Counted from the first letter of the stretch, positions 17,672 to 27,812 are shown. The stretch: 64,000 nucleotides of DNA from an uncultured Mucilaginibacter sp. (GCA_903891475.1 CAITEP010000048.1:1-64000), one strand, 5' to 3'. Translations and numbers: made by a program. Notes: generated by a model from the letters alone, not told the origin.

Positions 17672-18601
17672 ATGACCAACGTTTTTGAACCATTTATACA
17701 GGATAAGGGATTTGTGATACTGGATGGCGCGCTGGCTACCGAATTGGAAGCGCGTGGAGCCAACTTGAACCATTCGCTATGGTCGGCTAAATTATTGACG
17801 GAAAATCCGGGTTTGATAAAGCAAGTGCATCTTGATTATTTGTTGGCTGGTGCCGATGTAATAACAACAGCCAGCTATCAGGCAAGTTTTGATGGTTTTG
17901 AGAAAAACGGATATACCAAACAACAAGCCATTGAATTGATGCGGTTGAGTGTACAATTGGCTTTTGAGGCGAGAGAAGAAGCTATTAAACAATTATCGCC
18001 CAAAAACAAAGCCATAGTAGCAGCCTCGGTTGGGCCTTATGGGGCTGCCTTGACGGATGGTTCGGAATATGTGGGTCATTACGGAGTAAGCATTGAACAT
18101 TTAAAAAACTTTCACCGTGAAAGGATGAAGGTGCTGATAGCAACCGGTGCCGATGTATTGGCTTTTGAAACTATCCCCTGCATTGATGAGGCCATTGCCT
18201 TGAAAGAAGTATTAGCCGAATTTAACAGCATTTCGGCCTGGATAAGCTTTAGCTGCAAAAACGGAACCCAAATTAGCAGCGGCGAATTGTTTAGCGATGC
18301 TATAAAGGCCATTAGTGACGCAGGCAATATCATAGCCGTTGGGGTAAATTGCACCTCGCCCGAATATATTGCCTCATTGGTAAGCATAGGAGCCAAAAGC
18401 ACCGATAAGCTCATTATCGTTTACCCCAACAAGGGAGAAGTGTACGACCCTGAAAACAAAGTTTGGATACCCAAAAGCAACACCCACACGCATTATGCAG
18501 ACGATGCCAAAGCTTGGTACCAACGCGGGGCAAAACTAATTGGAGGTTGTTGCCGCACCACGCCCGAGGATATAAGGCAGCTCAACCAAATGCACTTATA
18601 A
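17672..18601 (+). CDS. mmuM: Homocysteine S-methyltransferase
   Basis: The 309-residue protein fits the MmuM type, which makes methionine from homocysteine using S-methylmethionine or SAM. It opens with the family motif LDGALATELEARG, and the zinc site is seen as the Cys in VGVNCTSPE and the Cys pair in IGGCCRTTPE near the C-terminus. The short length excludes the multidomain MetH. No mmuP permease lies beside it. The end overlaps the convergent gluQRS end by 6 bp. Confidence 0.88.
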   Translation: MTNVFEPFIQDKGFVILDGALATELEARGANLNHSLWSAKLLTENPGLIKQVHLDYLLAGADVITTASYQASFDGFEKNGYTKQQAIELMRLSVQLAFEAREEAIKQLSPKNKAIVAASVGPYGAALTDGSEYVGHYGVSIEHLKNFHRERMKVLIATGADVLAFETIPCIDEAIALKEVLAEFNSISAWISFSCKNGTQISSGELFSDAIKAISDAGNIIAVGVNCTSPEYIASLVSIGAKSTDKLIIVYPNKGEVYDPENKVWIPKSNTHTHYADDAKAWYQRGAKLIGGCCRTTPEDIRQLNQMHL

Positions 18602-19480
18602 TGCGATTAATTGTTCGGCAAGCTGCTCATAATTGGCAAATTTGGTTTTAATGCCCGCCATACTGGCAATGCTTTGGTAAATATCCTTCGACTTAAAACC
18701 CTGTTGCCTTAAATGTTGTACAGAGGTAGCTCCTGCCGATTTGCTCAATTTTTCGCCCTCGGCCGATTTTACTAAGGGATGATGATAAAACGCGATTTCC
18801 GAAAATGCCGATTTCTGTAATGCTTTTGCCAATACCTGTTGCGCTAGGGTAGATGGTAATAAATCCTCACCCCGAATAATCAAATCAACCCCATAAAATA
18901 AATCATCCACCACGGAAGTTAACTGATAAGCCGGGAAGCCATCCTTTTTCCTGATGATGAAATTATTCATATCAGCCGGTAAAACACAGTTTTGGTAGTT
19001 GCCTGAAATATCCTTCAATTTAATAGGAGAGTCCTCTTGCGTAAATAATCGCCATGCTACCTCGTTGCTTTGCAAAGGGATATTTTTGTTTATGCAAAGG
19101 CATTCAAAGCCCGGCTTATTTAATTCACTTCGTGAGCAGGCGCATGCATAAATCAAACCAGCCTCGCTCAATTGCGTTAAAGCCTGGTTGTACAGACCTA
19201 GCCTATGTGTTTGTGAATACCGCTCCTTAAACTCATTCAAATTCGTTGGACCTTCCTGCCAGGGGATGTTTAAAAAATGGAGTGTTTCAAAAATATCAAC
19301 TAAATAGGCATCATTTACCCTGGCTTGGTCAAGGTCATCTATCCGCAACAAAATTTTTGCCCCTGTTTTTTTAGCCAAATAGGCGGTAATGGCAAACGAA
19401 AATACATTCCCCAAATGCAAAAAGCCACTTGGCGTAGGCGCAATGCGTGTTTTTGTATAACTGTTTAACACTAAATCCAC
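18596..19480 (-). CDS. gluQ: Glutamyl-Q tRNA(Asp) synthetase-like protein
   Basis: The 294-residue protein is a truncated class I glutamyl-tRNA synthetase with the HIGH-type motif SGFLHLGN (18-25), the KMSKS-type EKLSKSAG and cysteines for a zinc site (YACACSRSE and FECLCI), but no anticodon-binding domain. This is the layout of GluQ-RS, which attaches glutamate to queuosine in tRNA-Asp. It is slightly divergent, so a different tRNA-modifying role is possible. It converges with mmuM. Confidence 0.82.
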   Translation of the reverse strand: MDLVLNSYTKTRIAPTPSGFLHLGNVFSFAITAYLAKKTGAKILLRIDDLDQARVNDAYLVDIFETLHFLNIPWQEGPTNLNEFKERYSQTHRLGLYNQALTQLSEAGLIYACACSRSELNKPGFECLCINKNIPLQSNEVAWRLFTQEDSPIKLKDISGNYQNCVLPADMNNFIIRKKDGFPAYQLTSVVDDLFYGVDLIIRGEDLLPSTLAQQVLAKALQKSAFSEIAFYHHPLVKSAEGEKLSKSAGATSVQHLRQQGFKSKDIYQSIASMAGIKTKFANYEQLAEQLIAL

Positions 19481-19613
19481 TCAACAAAAATAAACAAATG
19501 CTTTTGGCAATAGCAATAAGGCCATTTAAACGCCTTTTAATCAACTATAAAATACATTTTAAAATGCCGTTAAATTTTAGGGTTGAATGGCAAGAAAATA
19601 TATATTTGATGCT

Positions 19614-20945
19614 ATGAAGAAGATAGCGCTTTTTTTATGCCTCATTGTCAATGTGTTTACGTTGGCAAAGGCACAGTCGGTTATTGACCCATTAACCATT
19701 AAGGATAAAATGCAATGGTTTGCCGATGCCAAGCTGGGTATTTTTATACATGCGGGTATCTACTCGGTAAACGGTATTGACGAATCATGGAGTTTCCACA
19801 ACAAAAAAATAAGCTATCCCGATTATATGAAGCAACTAAAAGGCTTCACCCTAAAAAAATATGACCCCGAACAATGGGCCGACCTCATCAAGCAATCGGG
19901 CGCGCGCTATGCCGTCATCACCACCAAACACCACGATGGCGTTACCATGTACGATTCAAAAGTCGACCAACTAAACATCTTGAAGACAACCCCTGCAAAG
20001 CAGGATATGATAGCTCCATTTTTTAAAGCCTTGAAAAAAAGGGACATAAAATGCGGAGCCTATTTTTCATTGTTAGATTGGTCGCACCCCAACTACACAG
20101 GCTTTTTAAAGGATAGCTCTCGCTATAAACTGGAGAACGATTATGAGCGTTGGAACAAATTCCGTAGTTTTTTTCAAAGTCAGATAAAAGAGATAAACCA
20201 ACTGTTTAGTCCCGATTTATGGTGGTTTGATGGCGATTGGGAGCATACTGCCGAACAATGGGAATCGGCCAAAGTGCGCGACTTGATTTTAAGCGGCAAT
20301 AAAAACGCCATCATCAACGGTCGTTTACAAGGCTATGGCGATTATGAAACACCAGAGCAAAACTTCCCGGTTTCGCGCCCTAACTACAAATGGTGGGAGT
20401 TGTGCATGACTATTAACGATAACTGGGGCTACCAACAAACCGACACCAATTGGAAGACCCCTTACGAAATCATCACCATATTTACCGATGCCATTGCCAA
20501 CGGCGGTAACCTATTGCTGGATATTGGCCCCAGAGAGGATGGCACCATCCCCGATGAGGAAATAAACGTATTAAAAGAACTTGGCGATTGGAACGAGCGC
20601 AATGGCGAGGCCGTTTTTGGCACCCTAGCCGGAATACCCGCAGGGCATTTTTACGGCCCTACCACGCTGTCGAAAGATTCCACTACCTTATTCTTGTTTA
20701 TTCAAGGTGATTTGAATGGTAACATCACATTAAAAGGCTTGAAAAACAATATAAAGGATATCACCGTTTTGGGCAATAATACCAAATTGAGCCATAAGGT
20801 AGTTGGCAAAATTTCATGGAGTGTGGTGCCGGGTTTGGTATATATTAACCTGCCAAATGGCGTGCAAGACAAATACGTTACCGTTTTAAAATTAAACTTG
20901 GATGATCCAATAAAGCTCTATAACGGACATGGAGGCTTTAATTAG
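19614..20945 (+). CDS. Secreted alpha-L-fucosidase (GH29)
   Basis: With the ATG at 19614 the 443-residue protein begins MKKIALFLCL and has a signal peptide ending near AKAQ; the in-frame ATG at 19587 would bury it. The GH29 core is shown by GIFIHAGIYSV, TTKHHDGVTMYDS (103-115) and DLWWFDGDWE (201-210), where Asp206 is the likely nucleophile. A C-terminal beta-sandwich follows. It should release alpha-L-fucose, acting in the periplasm or outside. It is 101 bp upstream of a GH2 enzyme, suggesting they work on the same fucosylated galactoside. Confidence 0.9.
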   Translation: MKKIALFLCLIVNVFTLAKAQSVIDPLTIKDKMQWFADAKLGIFIHAGIYSVNGIDESWSFHNKKISYPDYMKQLKGFTLKKYDPEQWADLIKQSGARYAVITTKHHDGVTMYDSKVDQLNILKTTPAKQDMIAPFFKALKKRDIKCGAYFSLLDWSHPNYTGFLKDSSRYKLENDYERWNKFRSFFQSQIKEINQLFSPDLWWFDGDWEHTAEQWESAKVRDLILSGNKNAIINGRLQGYGDYETPEQNFPVSRPNYKWWELCMTINDNWGYQQTDTNWKTPYEIITIFTDAIANGGNLLLDIGPREDGTIPDEEINVLKELGDWNERNGEAVFGTLAGIPAGHFYGPTTLSKDSTTLFLFIQGDLNGNITLKGLKNNIKDITVLGNNTKLSHKVVGKISWSVVPGLVYINLPNGVQDKYVTVLKLNLDDPIKLYNGHGGFN

Positions 20946-21046
20946 CCTAGAAAAATTCTTTATCAACTTGTGGTTATTGTCTAATTTTTGGAAAATTATT
21001 TTGTTAATTTAGTTTCCTATTTAAAGATATATACAAAAAGCTCCAA

Positions 21047-23482
21047 ATGTTAAAGAATAAAACCCTCCCGAAATTTATTTTTAGTGCACTTTTTTTTATA
21101 ATAATCTTAACTACAACAAGTTTCGGTCAGGGAACTAGGGTAGTGAAGGATTTTGACAGCGATTGGCGCTTTCATTTAGGCGATGTAGCGGATGCGCAAA
21201 ACGCCAATTTTTTAGATACAGGCTGGCGCAACCTCAATTTACCGCACGATTGGAGCATTGAGGGGGAATTTAGCAAAGACAACCCTGCCACGCCCGAAGG
21301 TGGCGCCTTGCCCGGCGGAATAGGTTGGTATCGTAAAACCTTCCAGGTGCCCGCAGGGGATAATGATAAGTTTTATTATATCGACTTTGATGGTGTTTAC
21401 CAAAAAAGCGACGTTTGGATCAATGGGCATCATTTGGGCTTTCGTCCTAATGGTTATATATCCTTTAGGTATGCGCTTACGCCTTATTTAAAGTTTGGTG
21501 CAGCCAATACCATCGCTGTTAAGGTTGATAATTCTGTTCAACCAAATTCGCGCTGGTATTCAGGTTCGGGCATTTACCGCAATGTTTGGTTGGTTATTAC
21601 CAATACCCAACATTCCATTAGCTATCGTGGCACCTATGTTACTACGCCAAAAATAACCAAAGATTTTGCAATAGTACATGTGGCCACCTCGCTCGATCTT
21701 GCCAAGATGGTGAGGACGTTACAACTAAAAACCAGTATTTATGACAGAACCGGGAAGCTTATAAAAACTAATTTTAGTATTGTACCAAAGCCCGATTATT
21801 TTCCCGGTTGTACTATTCAGGAGGATATTAAAATTGCCAAACCCGAATTATGGTCCACCAGCAGACCCTATTTATATAAAATTGTAAGTGAGGTGGTTGA
21901 AGATGGCATTGTAATTGACAACTATACCACCCCATTAGGCATACGCTATTTTAATTTTGATGCCGATAAGGGTTTCTCACTAAATGGTAAGCCAATGAAA
22001 ATTCTAGGCGTTTGCGATCACCATGATTTGGGATGCCTGGGCGCAGCAATGAATACCCGAGCTTTGGAAAGGCAATTGCAAATGTTAAAGGATATGGGCT
22101 GTAATGCCATCCGTACCTCGCATAACCCACCTGCGCCCGAACTCCTCGATCTATGCGATAAAATGGGCTTTATTGTGATGGATGAGGCCTTTGATTGCTG
22201 GGAACTAGCAAAGGCTAAGTACGATTATCACCTGTTTTTTAAGGAATGGCATAGACTGGATCTGGAAGATCAAATACTGCGCGACCGTAACCACCCCTCT
22301 GTTTTTATATGGAGCATTGGGAACGAAATTGGCGAACAAGGTTCAAACAGCGCCTTAAGCATTGCGCCCGAATTGGCAAACATAGTACGAAGTCTGGACA
22401 ATACCCGACCTATTACAACCGCTAACGACCGACCTGATACCAGCAATAAAATTATCAAGTCGGGTGCATTAGATTTGATTGGCTATAATTACCATGAATT
22501 TGATTATGCCAAATTCCACGACCGCTACCCCGGTAAAAAGTTCATCGCTACCGAGACTACTTCGGGTTTGGAGACGCGCGGACATTATGATATGCCCTCC
22601 GATAGTGTGCGGGTTTGGCCAGCCCGTTGGGATAAACCATTTACTGATGGTAACCCCGATAACAGTGTATCAGCTTATGATAACGTGCGCCCGGCTTGGG
22701 GCTCAACCCATGAAGCCACTTGGAAGGTGATGAAAAAGTACGATTTCCTTTCGGGATTTTTTATTTGGACGGGCTTTGATTACTTGGGCGAGCCTACACC
22801 TTATTCATGGCCCAGCCGAAGCTCCTACTTTGGGATAATTGATTTGGCTGGCTTCCCTAAGGATGTATTTTACATGTACCAAAGCGAATGGACCAACAAA
22901 ACCGTATTGCATATTTTCCCGCATTGGAACTGGGAAGCAGGCAAAACGGTGGATGTTTGGGCCTATTATAATAAGGCAGATGAGGTGGAGCTGTTTTTAA
23001 ACGGTGTATCATTAGGTAAAAAAAGCAAAGTTGGGGATGATTTGCACGTAATGTGGCGCGTTAAGTATGAGCCCGGTACTTTAAAAGCCATTAGCCGTAA
23101 AAAAGGGAAAGTAGTAATGACGGATGAAATACATACCGCGGGCGCCCCGGCCAAAATTGAGTTAACCGCCGATAGGAATGAAATTTACGCGGATGGTAAG
23201 GACCTATCCTTCATTACCATAAAAATATTGGATAAGGATGGGAACCTGGTACCCAATGCCGATAATTTAGTAAACTTTAAGCTAACCGATGGCGCGTTTA
23301 TAGCCGGTGTTGACAATGGCGACGAAGTAAGCCACGAGCCCTTTAAGGCAAATTACCGCAAAACATTTAACGGAAAAGCGCTGGCGGTGGTACAAGCCAC
23401 CACCAAGCCAGGGGAAGTAACATTTACCGCCACCGCTGAGGGGTTAGCACCTGCGACTATAACTTTAAAGGTGAAATTATAG
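21047..23482 (+). CDS. Secreted GH2 beta-galactosidase-like glycosidase
   Basis: The 811-residue protein has a signal peptide (to about residue 27) and the GH2 sugar-binding, Ig-like and TIM-barrel domains. The acid/base is Glu427 in IWSIGNE and the likely nucleophile is Glu503 in ATETTSG. A DUF4982 domain follows (VWAYYNKADEVELFLNG), then an invasin/Big_1-like Ig domain (DGKDLSFITIKILDKDG) at about 705-811. The architecture is that of Bacteroidota beta-galactosidases acting on plant or host glycans. There is no SusC/SusD pair or regulator beside it. Confidence 0.9.
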   Translation: MLKNKTLPKFIFSALFFIIILTTTSFGQGTRVVKDFDSDWRFHLGDVADAQNANFLDTGWRNLNLPHDWSIEGEFSKDNPATPEGGALPGGIGWYRKTFQVPAGDNDKFYYIDFDGVYQKSDVWINGHHLGFRPNGYISFRYALTPYLKFGAANTIAVKVDNSVQPNSRWYSGSGIYRNVWLVITNTQHSISYRGTYVTTPKITKDFAIVHVATSLDLAKMVRTLQLKTSIYDRTGKLIKTNFSIVPKPDYFPGCTIQEDIKIAKPELWSTSRPYLYKIVSEVVEDGIVIDNYTTPLGIRYFNFDADKGFSLNGKPMKILGVCDHHDLGCLGAAMNTRALERQLQMLKDMGCNAIRTSHNPPAPELLDLCDKMGFIVMDEAFDCWELAKAKYDYHLFFKEWHRLDLEDQILRDRNHPSVFIWSIGNEIGEQGSNSALSIAPELANIVRSLDNTRPITTANDRPDTSNKIIKSGALDLIGYNYHEFDYAKFHDRYPGKKFIATETTSGLETRGHYDMPSDSVRVWPARWDKPFTDGNPDNSVSAYDNVRPAWGSTHEATWKVMKKYDFLSGFFIWTGFDYLGEPTPYSWPSRSSYFGIIDLAGFPKDVFYMYQSEWTNKTVLHIFPHWNWEAGKTVDVWAYYNKADEVELFLNGVSLGKKSKVGDDLHVMWRVKYEPGTLKAISRKKGKVVMTDEIHTAGAPAKIELTADRNEIYADGKDLSFITIKILDKDGNLVPNADNLVNFKLTDGAFIAGVDNGDEVSHEPFKANYRKTFNGKALAVVQATTKPGEVTFTATAEGLAPATITLKVKL

Positions 23483-23625
23483 GGTACAAAGGTGTGACGG
23501 TTTATCCGCACAGTGGAGATGTTCAAAAACCACAAGAGGAACCCTTGCGGTTGCATCGGGGCAATTAGAACAAATACTCAAGAATGTTTATACTCAATTC
23601 CCTTTACTTTGAAAAGCGATATTAG

Positions 23626-24507
23626 ATGAAAGAAGTAATTGAATTTAGAATTAATAATAGATATGCTAATTTATTATTACAACCAAACGAGATAAAAAGC
23701 AATAGCACAAATACTGTTATTTATGTTGCCAAGGATGATGAAAAATTTGAAAAAATTAGAATCTTGACCAAGCAGATAAGGGAAAAATACAATGATTTCT
23801 TTTTTCTTTATTCAAACATAAAACGTGAATACGGTAAAAAAGAGTTAGAATCATCTTCATTATTAAATATTAAAATCAAAACAACTTTTGAGCCTGCTGG
23901 AGAAGAATGCGGAACAGTTTATGATGAAACAACTGCCTGCAAAATTTGCGGTGCGAATAGGAAGCAAGTTGGCTTCCTAAAATTAAAAAGAGACTCAATA
24001 CCTAAAAAAGACATTGCCCGAACAATAGCAGGAGAAGTGTTGGTTTCAGAAAAATTTGTTATCGCAATTGAGCAAAGAGGTTTAAGAGGGATGTCTTTAG
24101 AGAAAGTTAGCTATGCTGAAGGATTTTCTAATTATTATCAGTTAACTGCATCTTCGCCACAGTTAGAACTATCGAAAGATACTATTGCTGGTGTAAATAT
24201 TTTTGACATGTCCGAAAGTAGTGATGTTTTAGAATTAATACTTTCAAAAAAATATCCTGTAAAGTTAGATAGAGAAGTTTATAAATGTCCAAAGGGTCAT
24301 ACCATCGGCTTGAATCTCTTGTCAGAACCGTATGTTTTAAAAATAACAGTGATTGATGAATATGATTATTTTGTAAGCAGACAGAAAATAGGTGTTAAAA
24401 GAGGATTATTACGCCCTGAACCTATATATCTGTGTTCCCAATCTTTTAGAACGATGGTATTGGAAGAAAAACTAACGGGCTTTGATTTTGAAATAGCTCA
24501 TATATAA
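23626..24507 (+). CDS. Hypothetical protein, candidate zinc-binding immunity-type protein
   Basis: I cannot assign the 293-residue product firmly. It has no signal peptide or membrane segment. Cys95, Cys105 and Cys108 (CKICG) followed by Cys221 and His225 in YKCPKGHTIGLN could form a zinc site. This and the LSEPYV string recall the CXXCG-motif immunity proteins of the Myxococcus SitI group, but the match is from memory and weak. The gene is very AT-rich and rich in Lys/Glu/Ile compared with the GH2 gene before it, a sign of separate origin. A ~95-bp repeat begins 20 bp after its stop. Confidence 0.5.
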   Translation: MKEVIEFRINNRYANLLLQPNEIKSNSTNTVIYVAKDDEKFEKIRILTKQIREKYNDFFFLYSNIKREYGKKELESSSLLNIKIKTTFEPAGEECGTVYDETTACKICGANRKQVGFLKLKRDSIPKKDIARTIAGEVLVSEKFVIAIEQRGLRGMSLEKVSYAEGFSNYYQLTASSPQLELSKDTIAGVNIFDMSESSDVLELILSKKYPVKLDREVYKCPKGHTIGLNLLSEPYVLKITVIDEYDYFVSRQKIGVKRGLLRPEPIYLCSQSFRTMVLEEKLTGFDFEIAHI

Positions 24508-24526
24508 ACCCTGTTGCGCATAGTTT

Positions 24527-24621
24527 CCTACCCTTGTTGGTGTTCCGGGCGTTGGCCGTTGTTGTGTCTTATGACCAACAACTGAAGGGCAGGGAAAAGA
24601 TTGCATGAAATGTAAACGTAT
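24527..24621 (+). repeat. Cassette-like intergenic repeat, copy 1
   Basis: This copy starts 20 bp after the stop of the 23626 gene. It shares with 25389-25489 a nearly identical core (cgttggccgttgttgtgt, then gaccaacaactgaagggc) and a trailing gaaatgtaaacgtat. The outer parts pair imperfectly: TTTCCTACCCTT on the left against AGGGCAGGGAAA on the right. An inner GTTGTTG/CAACAAC pair could form as well. There is no canonical attC core (RYYYAAC/GTTRRRY). Confidence 0.85.
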
Positions 24622-24661
24622 ACAATGACAAGACAATTTACATTGTCAAAATTAATTTATA

Positions 24662-25369
24662 ATGACAAAAGCAGAATTTTTAGACCTCATAGGAAAAAAC
24701 ATTGATAAAAATGGCTATCACATCACCTACGTCAATGGTGGGCAAAATCCAAATTTTTCCTATTCAATTGGATTATCCGAGAGGTTTGGGTTTGAGTTGA
24801 TCATAGCAGGAGGATTCAATTCTATAAAAGAAAATGAACTAATATTTGAACATTTATATCAAAACCTACAATCTGGGTCGACAGTTAATTCTCGCTTTTC
24901 ATTATCTGATAATGATATTTTCTATTTAGGTACTGTAGATTCTTCGTGGGGTGAAAAATTAATGTTAGGGGTTTATGATTATTATCGTGTAGTTGAAATC
25001 ACAGCATATCAAATTATTCCTATAAAAAGAACTTTAGACACACCAATAATGTCAAATCCAATAATGTCAGATGACCCTATTTGGAAATGGCTTTATATGG
25101 ATTGGAATATTGATGCACCAGAAAATTCTTATGTAATAACTGATTTAAATGCTTTAAAAGGTAAAACGATAACCGAAGTCGCTAAATGGGAAGAGGATGT
25201 ATGGGAAATGTTTTCAGAACCGGGGCCTGACGTAGAAAAAGAAGATATCAGGATAGTACCATTAGGAACAATCTTAGGAATTGACGCTACATTAAAACCA
25301 ATTTTAAATTTGCATATCGGTCAAGGACTTTGGCGAGATAATAAAGATTCAAGCTGGCAAGATTGGTAA
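24662..25369 (+). CDS. DUF4262 domain protein
   Basis: The 235-residue cytoplasmic protein starts with a DUF4262 domain (about 1-130): GYHITYVNGG, FSYSIGLSERFGFELIIAGG and YLGTVDSSWGEKLMLG. DUF4262 proteins have unknown function and are often encoded near polymorphic-toxin immunity genes. The C-terminal 100 residues (ITEVAKWEEDVWEMF to the end) are unassigned. The gene is AT-rich like the preceding one, and both are followed by a copy of the same repeat, so the two seem to form a unit acquired apart from the flanking housekeeping genes. Confidence 0.7.
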   Translation: MTKAEFLDLIGKNIDKNGYHITYVNGGQNPNFSYSIGLSERFGFELIIAGGFNSIKENELIFEHLYQNLQSGSTVNSRFSLSDNDIFYLGTVDSSWGEKLMLGVYDYYRVVEITAYQIIPIKRTLDTPIMSNPIMSDDPIWKWLYMDWNIDAPENSYVITDLNALKGKTITEVAKWEEDVWEMFSEPGPDVEKEDIRIVPLGTILGIDATLKPILNLHIGQGLWRDNKDSSWQDW

Positions 25370-25388
25370 TAGCCTTGAGGGTCTTTTT

Positions 25389-25489
25389 CCTTTCCTTGTT
25401 GGCGTTCCGTGCGTTGGCCGTTGTTGTGTCTCATGACCAACAACTGAAGGGCGGGTACAACGAAATATGTTAAGAAATGTAAACGTATG
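25389..25489 (+). repeat. Cassette-like intergenic repeat, copy 2
   Basis: It lies 19 bp after the DUF4262 stop, nearly the same distance as copy 1 from its gene. The first ~65 bp match copy 1 with few changes (gttggcgttccgtgcg for gttggtgttccgggcg). The trailing gaaatgtaaacgtat is set a few bases further away. No third copy was found in the window. Confidence 0.85.
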
Positions 25490-25607
25490 CTAGGATTAAT
25501 CAATTAACATGTAAACTTAATTTAGGCTGATACACTTCAAACCTGCACACCTTAAGCCCAATCCGAAGGATTGACATGTTTATAGAATAGATGCATTAGA
25601 GAAGATA

Positions 25608-25673
25608 CGACCCCGAATGGGGTCGAATAAATTTGTATTATAAAGGCTATAAATATTTAATCCCTTCGGGATT
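25608..25673. repeat. Paired short hairpins around an AT-rich spacer
   Basis: CGACCCC-GAAT-GGGGTCG (608-625 of this kilobase) and AATCCC-TTC-GGGATT (659-673) are perfect stems separated by about 33 AT-rich bases. The pair looks like one interspersed REP-like element rather than a terminator. Confidence 0.6.
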
Positions 25674-25728
25674 TTGAACGACGCCTTGGCTGTGTTTCCA
25701 CAGAAAAAAATGAACATTCTATATAGAA

Positions 25729-25822
25729 GATCGGTTTTTTTGTAAAAATGTCTGTGATGACACAGACTTGGGGGGGATTGGATTTTTCGTAAAAAAGTCT
25801 GTGAGGACACAGACATGGGGAG
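25729..25822. repeat. 47-bp direct repeat, two tandem copies, each with GTCTGTG/CACAGAC hairpin
   Basis: Copies run 25729-25775 and 25776-25822. Each has a T-rich start, a perfect hairpin (25750-25767 and 25797-25814; loop ATGA in one and AGGA in the other) and a G-rich end. Two copies with no spacer of independent sequence exclude a CRISPR array. Confidence 0.85.
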
Positions 25823-25850
25823 GGGGTTGGTAAAAAGTTCACTTTCAACA

Positions 25851-25881
25851 AAAAATCCCAAGTACAATGCTCGGGATTTTT
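25851..25881 (-). terminator. Rho-independent terminator of atpD-atpC
   Basis: A 9-bp stem (AAAAATCCC at 25851-25859 with GGGATTTTT at 25873-25881) lies 20 bp past the atpC stop and is followed, on the minus strand, by a U-tract. Confidence 0.7.
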
Positions 25882-25901
25882 GTTTTTGGAGGAGGTTAGT
25901 G

Positions 25902-26156
25902 CTATTTATGAGCAGTAACACCTTCGGCCAAAATAATAACTTTGTTATTGGAAGCTTCCACAACGCCACCATGTATATAAAAATGCTCCTCTTTGGCAGC
26001 TCCACCCCTAATGGTAACTTTACCATCCTCCAACGTCGAGATGATTGGCGCATGGTTATTCAGAATCTCGAAAAAGCCCATCGTACCAGGTAAGGTAACA
26101 GAGGTTGCTTCGCCTTCAAAAACTGATTTATCGGGTGTAAGAATTTCTAATATCAT
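25902..26156 (-). CDS. atpC: ATP synthase epsilon subunit (short form)
   Basis: The 84-residue protein comprises only the N-terminal beta-sandwich of the F1 epsilon subunit (MILEILTPDKSVFEGEATSVTLPGT at the start, kept below as ILTPDKSVFEG; then FEILNNHAPIIS). The usual C-terminal helical hairpin of about 45 residues, which regulates ATP hydrolysis in E. coli and Bacillus, is missing. The short form is, to my knowledge, normal in Bacteroidota rather than a truncation here, as the frame ends cleanly. It lies 77 bp after atpD, with an inverted repeat between. Confidence 0.9.
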   Translation of the reverse strand: MILEILTPDKSVFEGEATSVTLPGTMGFFEILNNHAPIISTLEDGKVTIRGGAAKEEHFYIHGGVVEASNNKVIILAEGVTAHK

Positions 26157-26170
26157 TTTTTTGGTTGTAA

Positions 26171-26230
26171 GTTATAGGTTGTATGTTGTGGGTTATTTAT
26201 ACATGCAACCTACAACACACAACCTACAAC
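26171..26230. repeat. 24-bp imperfect inverted repeat between atpD and atpC
   Basis: Arms 26171-26194 and 26207-26230 match with three mismatches around a 12-nt loop. The arms are built of GTTGTAGGTT-like words. Lying within the atpD-atpC transcript, it may attenuate or stabilise the RNA, or may be an inserted mobile repeat. Confidence 0.75.
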
Positions 26231-26233
26231 AGA

Positions 26234-27754
<1,521 letters not shown>

Positions 27755-27812
27755 TTAAATTTATTGTTATGAACCCGACCATGCCCTAATAGCACTTACA
27801 GTTTCAGAGGCG

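Larger units (their letters stand above)
25490..25901. other. Spacer with clustered palindromic repeats
   Basis: No gene is supported. It contains two short hairpins at 25608-25673, a 47-bp unit repeated twice at 25729-25822, and the terminator of the atpD-atpC transcript. Confidence 0.7.

Noticed and set aside
17485-17763. Minus-strand open frame of 92 codons left of mmuM
   Set aside because: It overlaps the mmuM start and is low in family-like features; treated as chance.
24527-25489. Canonical integron attC sites
   Set aside because: The repeats have the right place and hairpin potential, but no RYYYAAC/GTTRRRY core pair could be found and no integron integrase is in the window.
25729-25822. 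CRISPR array
   Set aside because: Only two copies of a 47-bp unit in direct contact, with no unique spacers and no cas genes.
25580-26053. 157-codon minus-strand open frame
   Set aside because: It overlaps atpC out of frame and runs through the hairpin repeats and terminator; no start context or family features.
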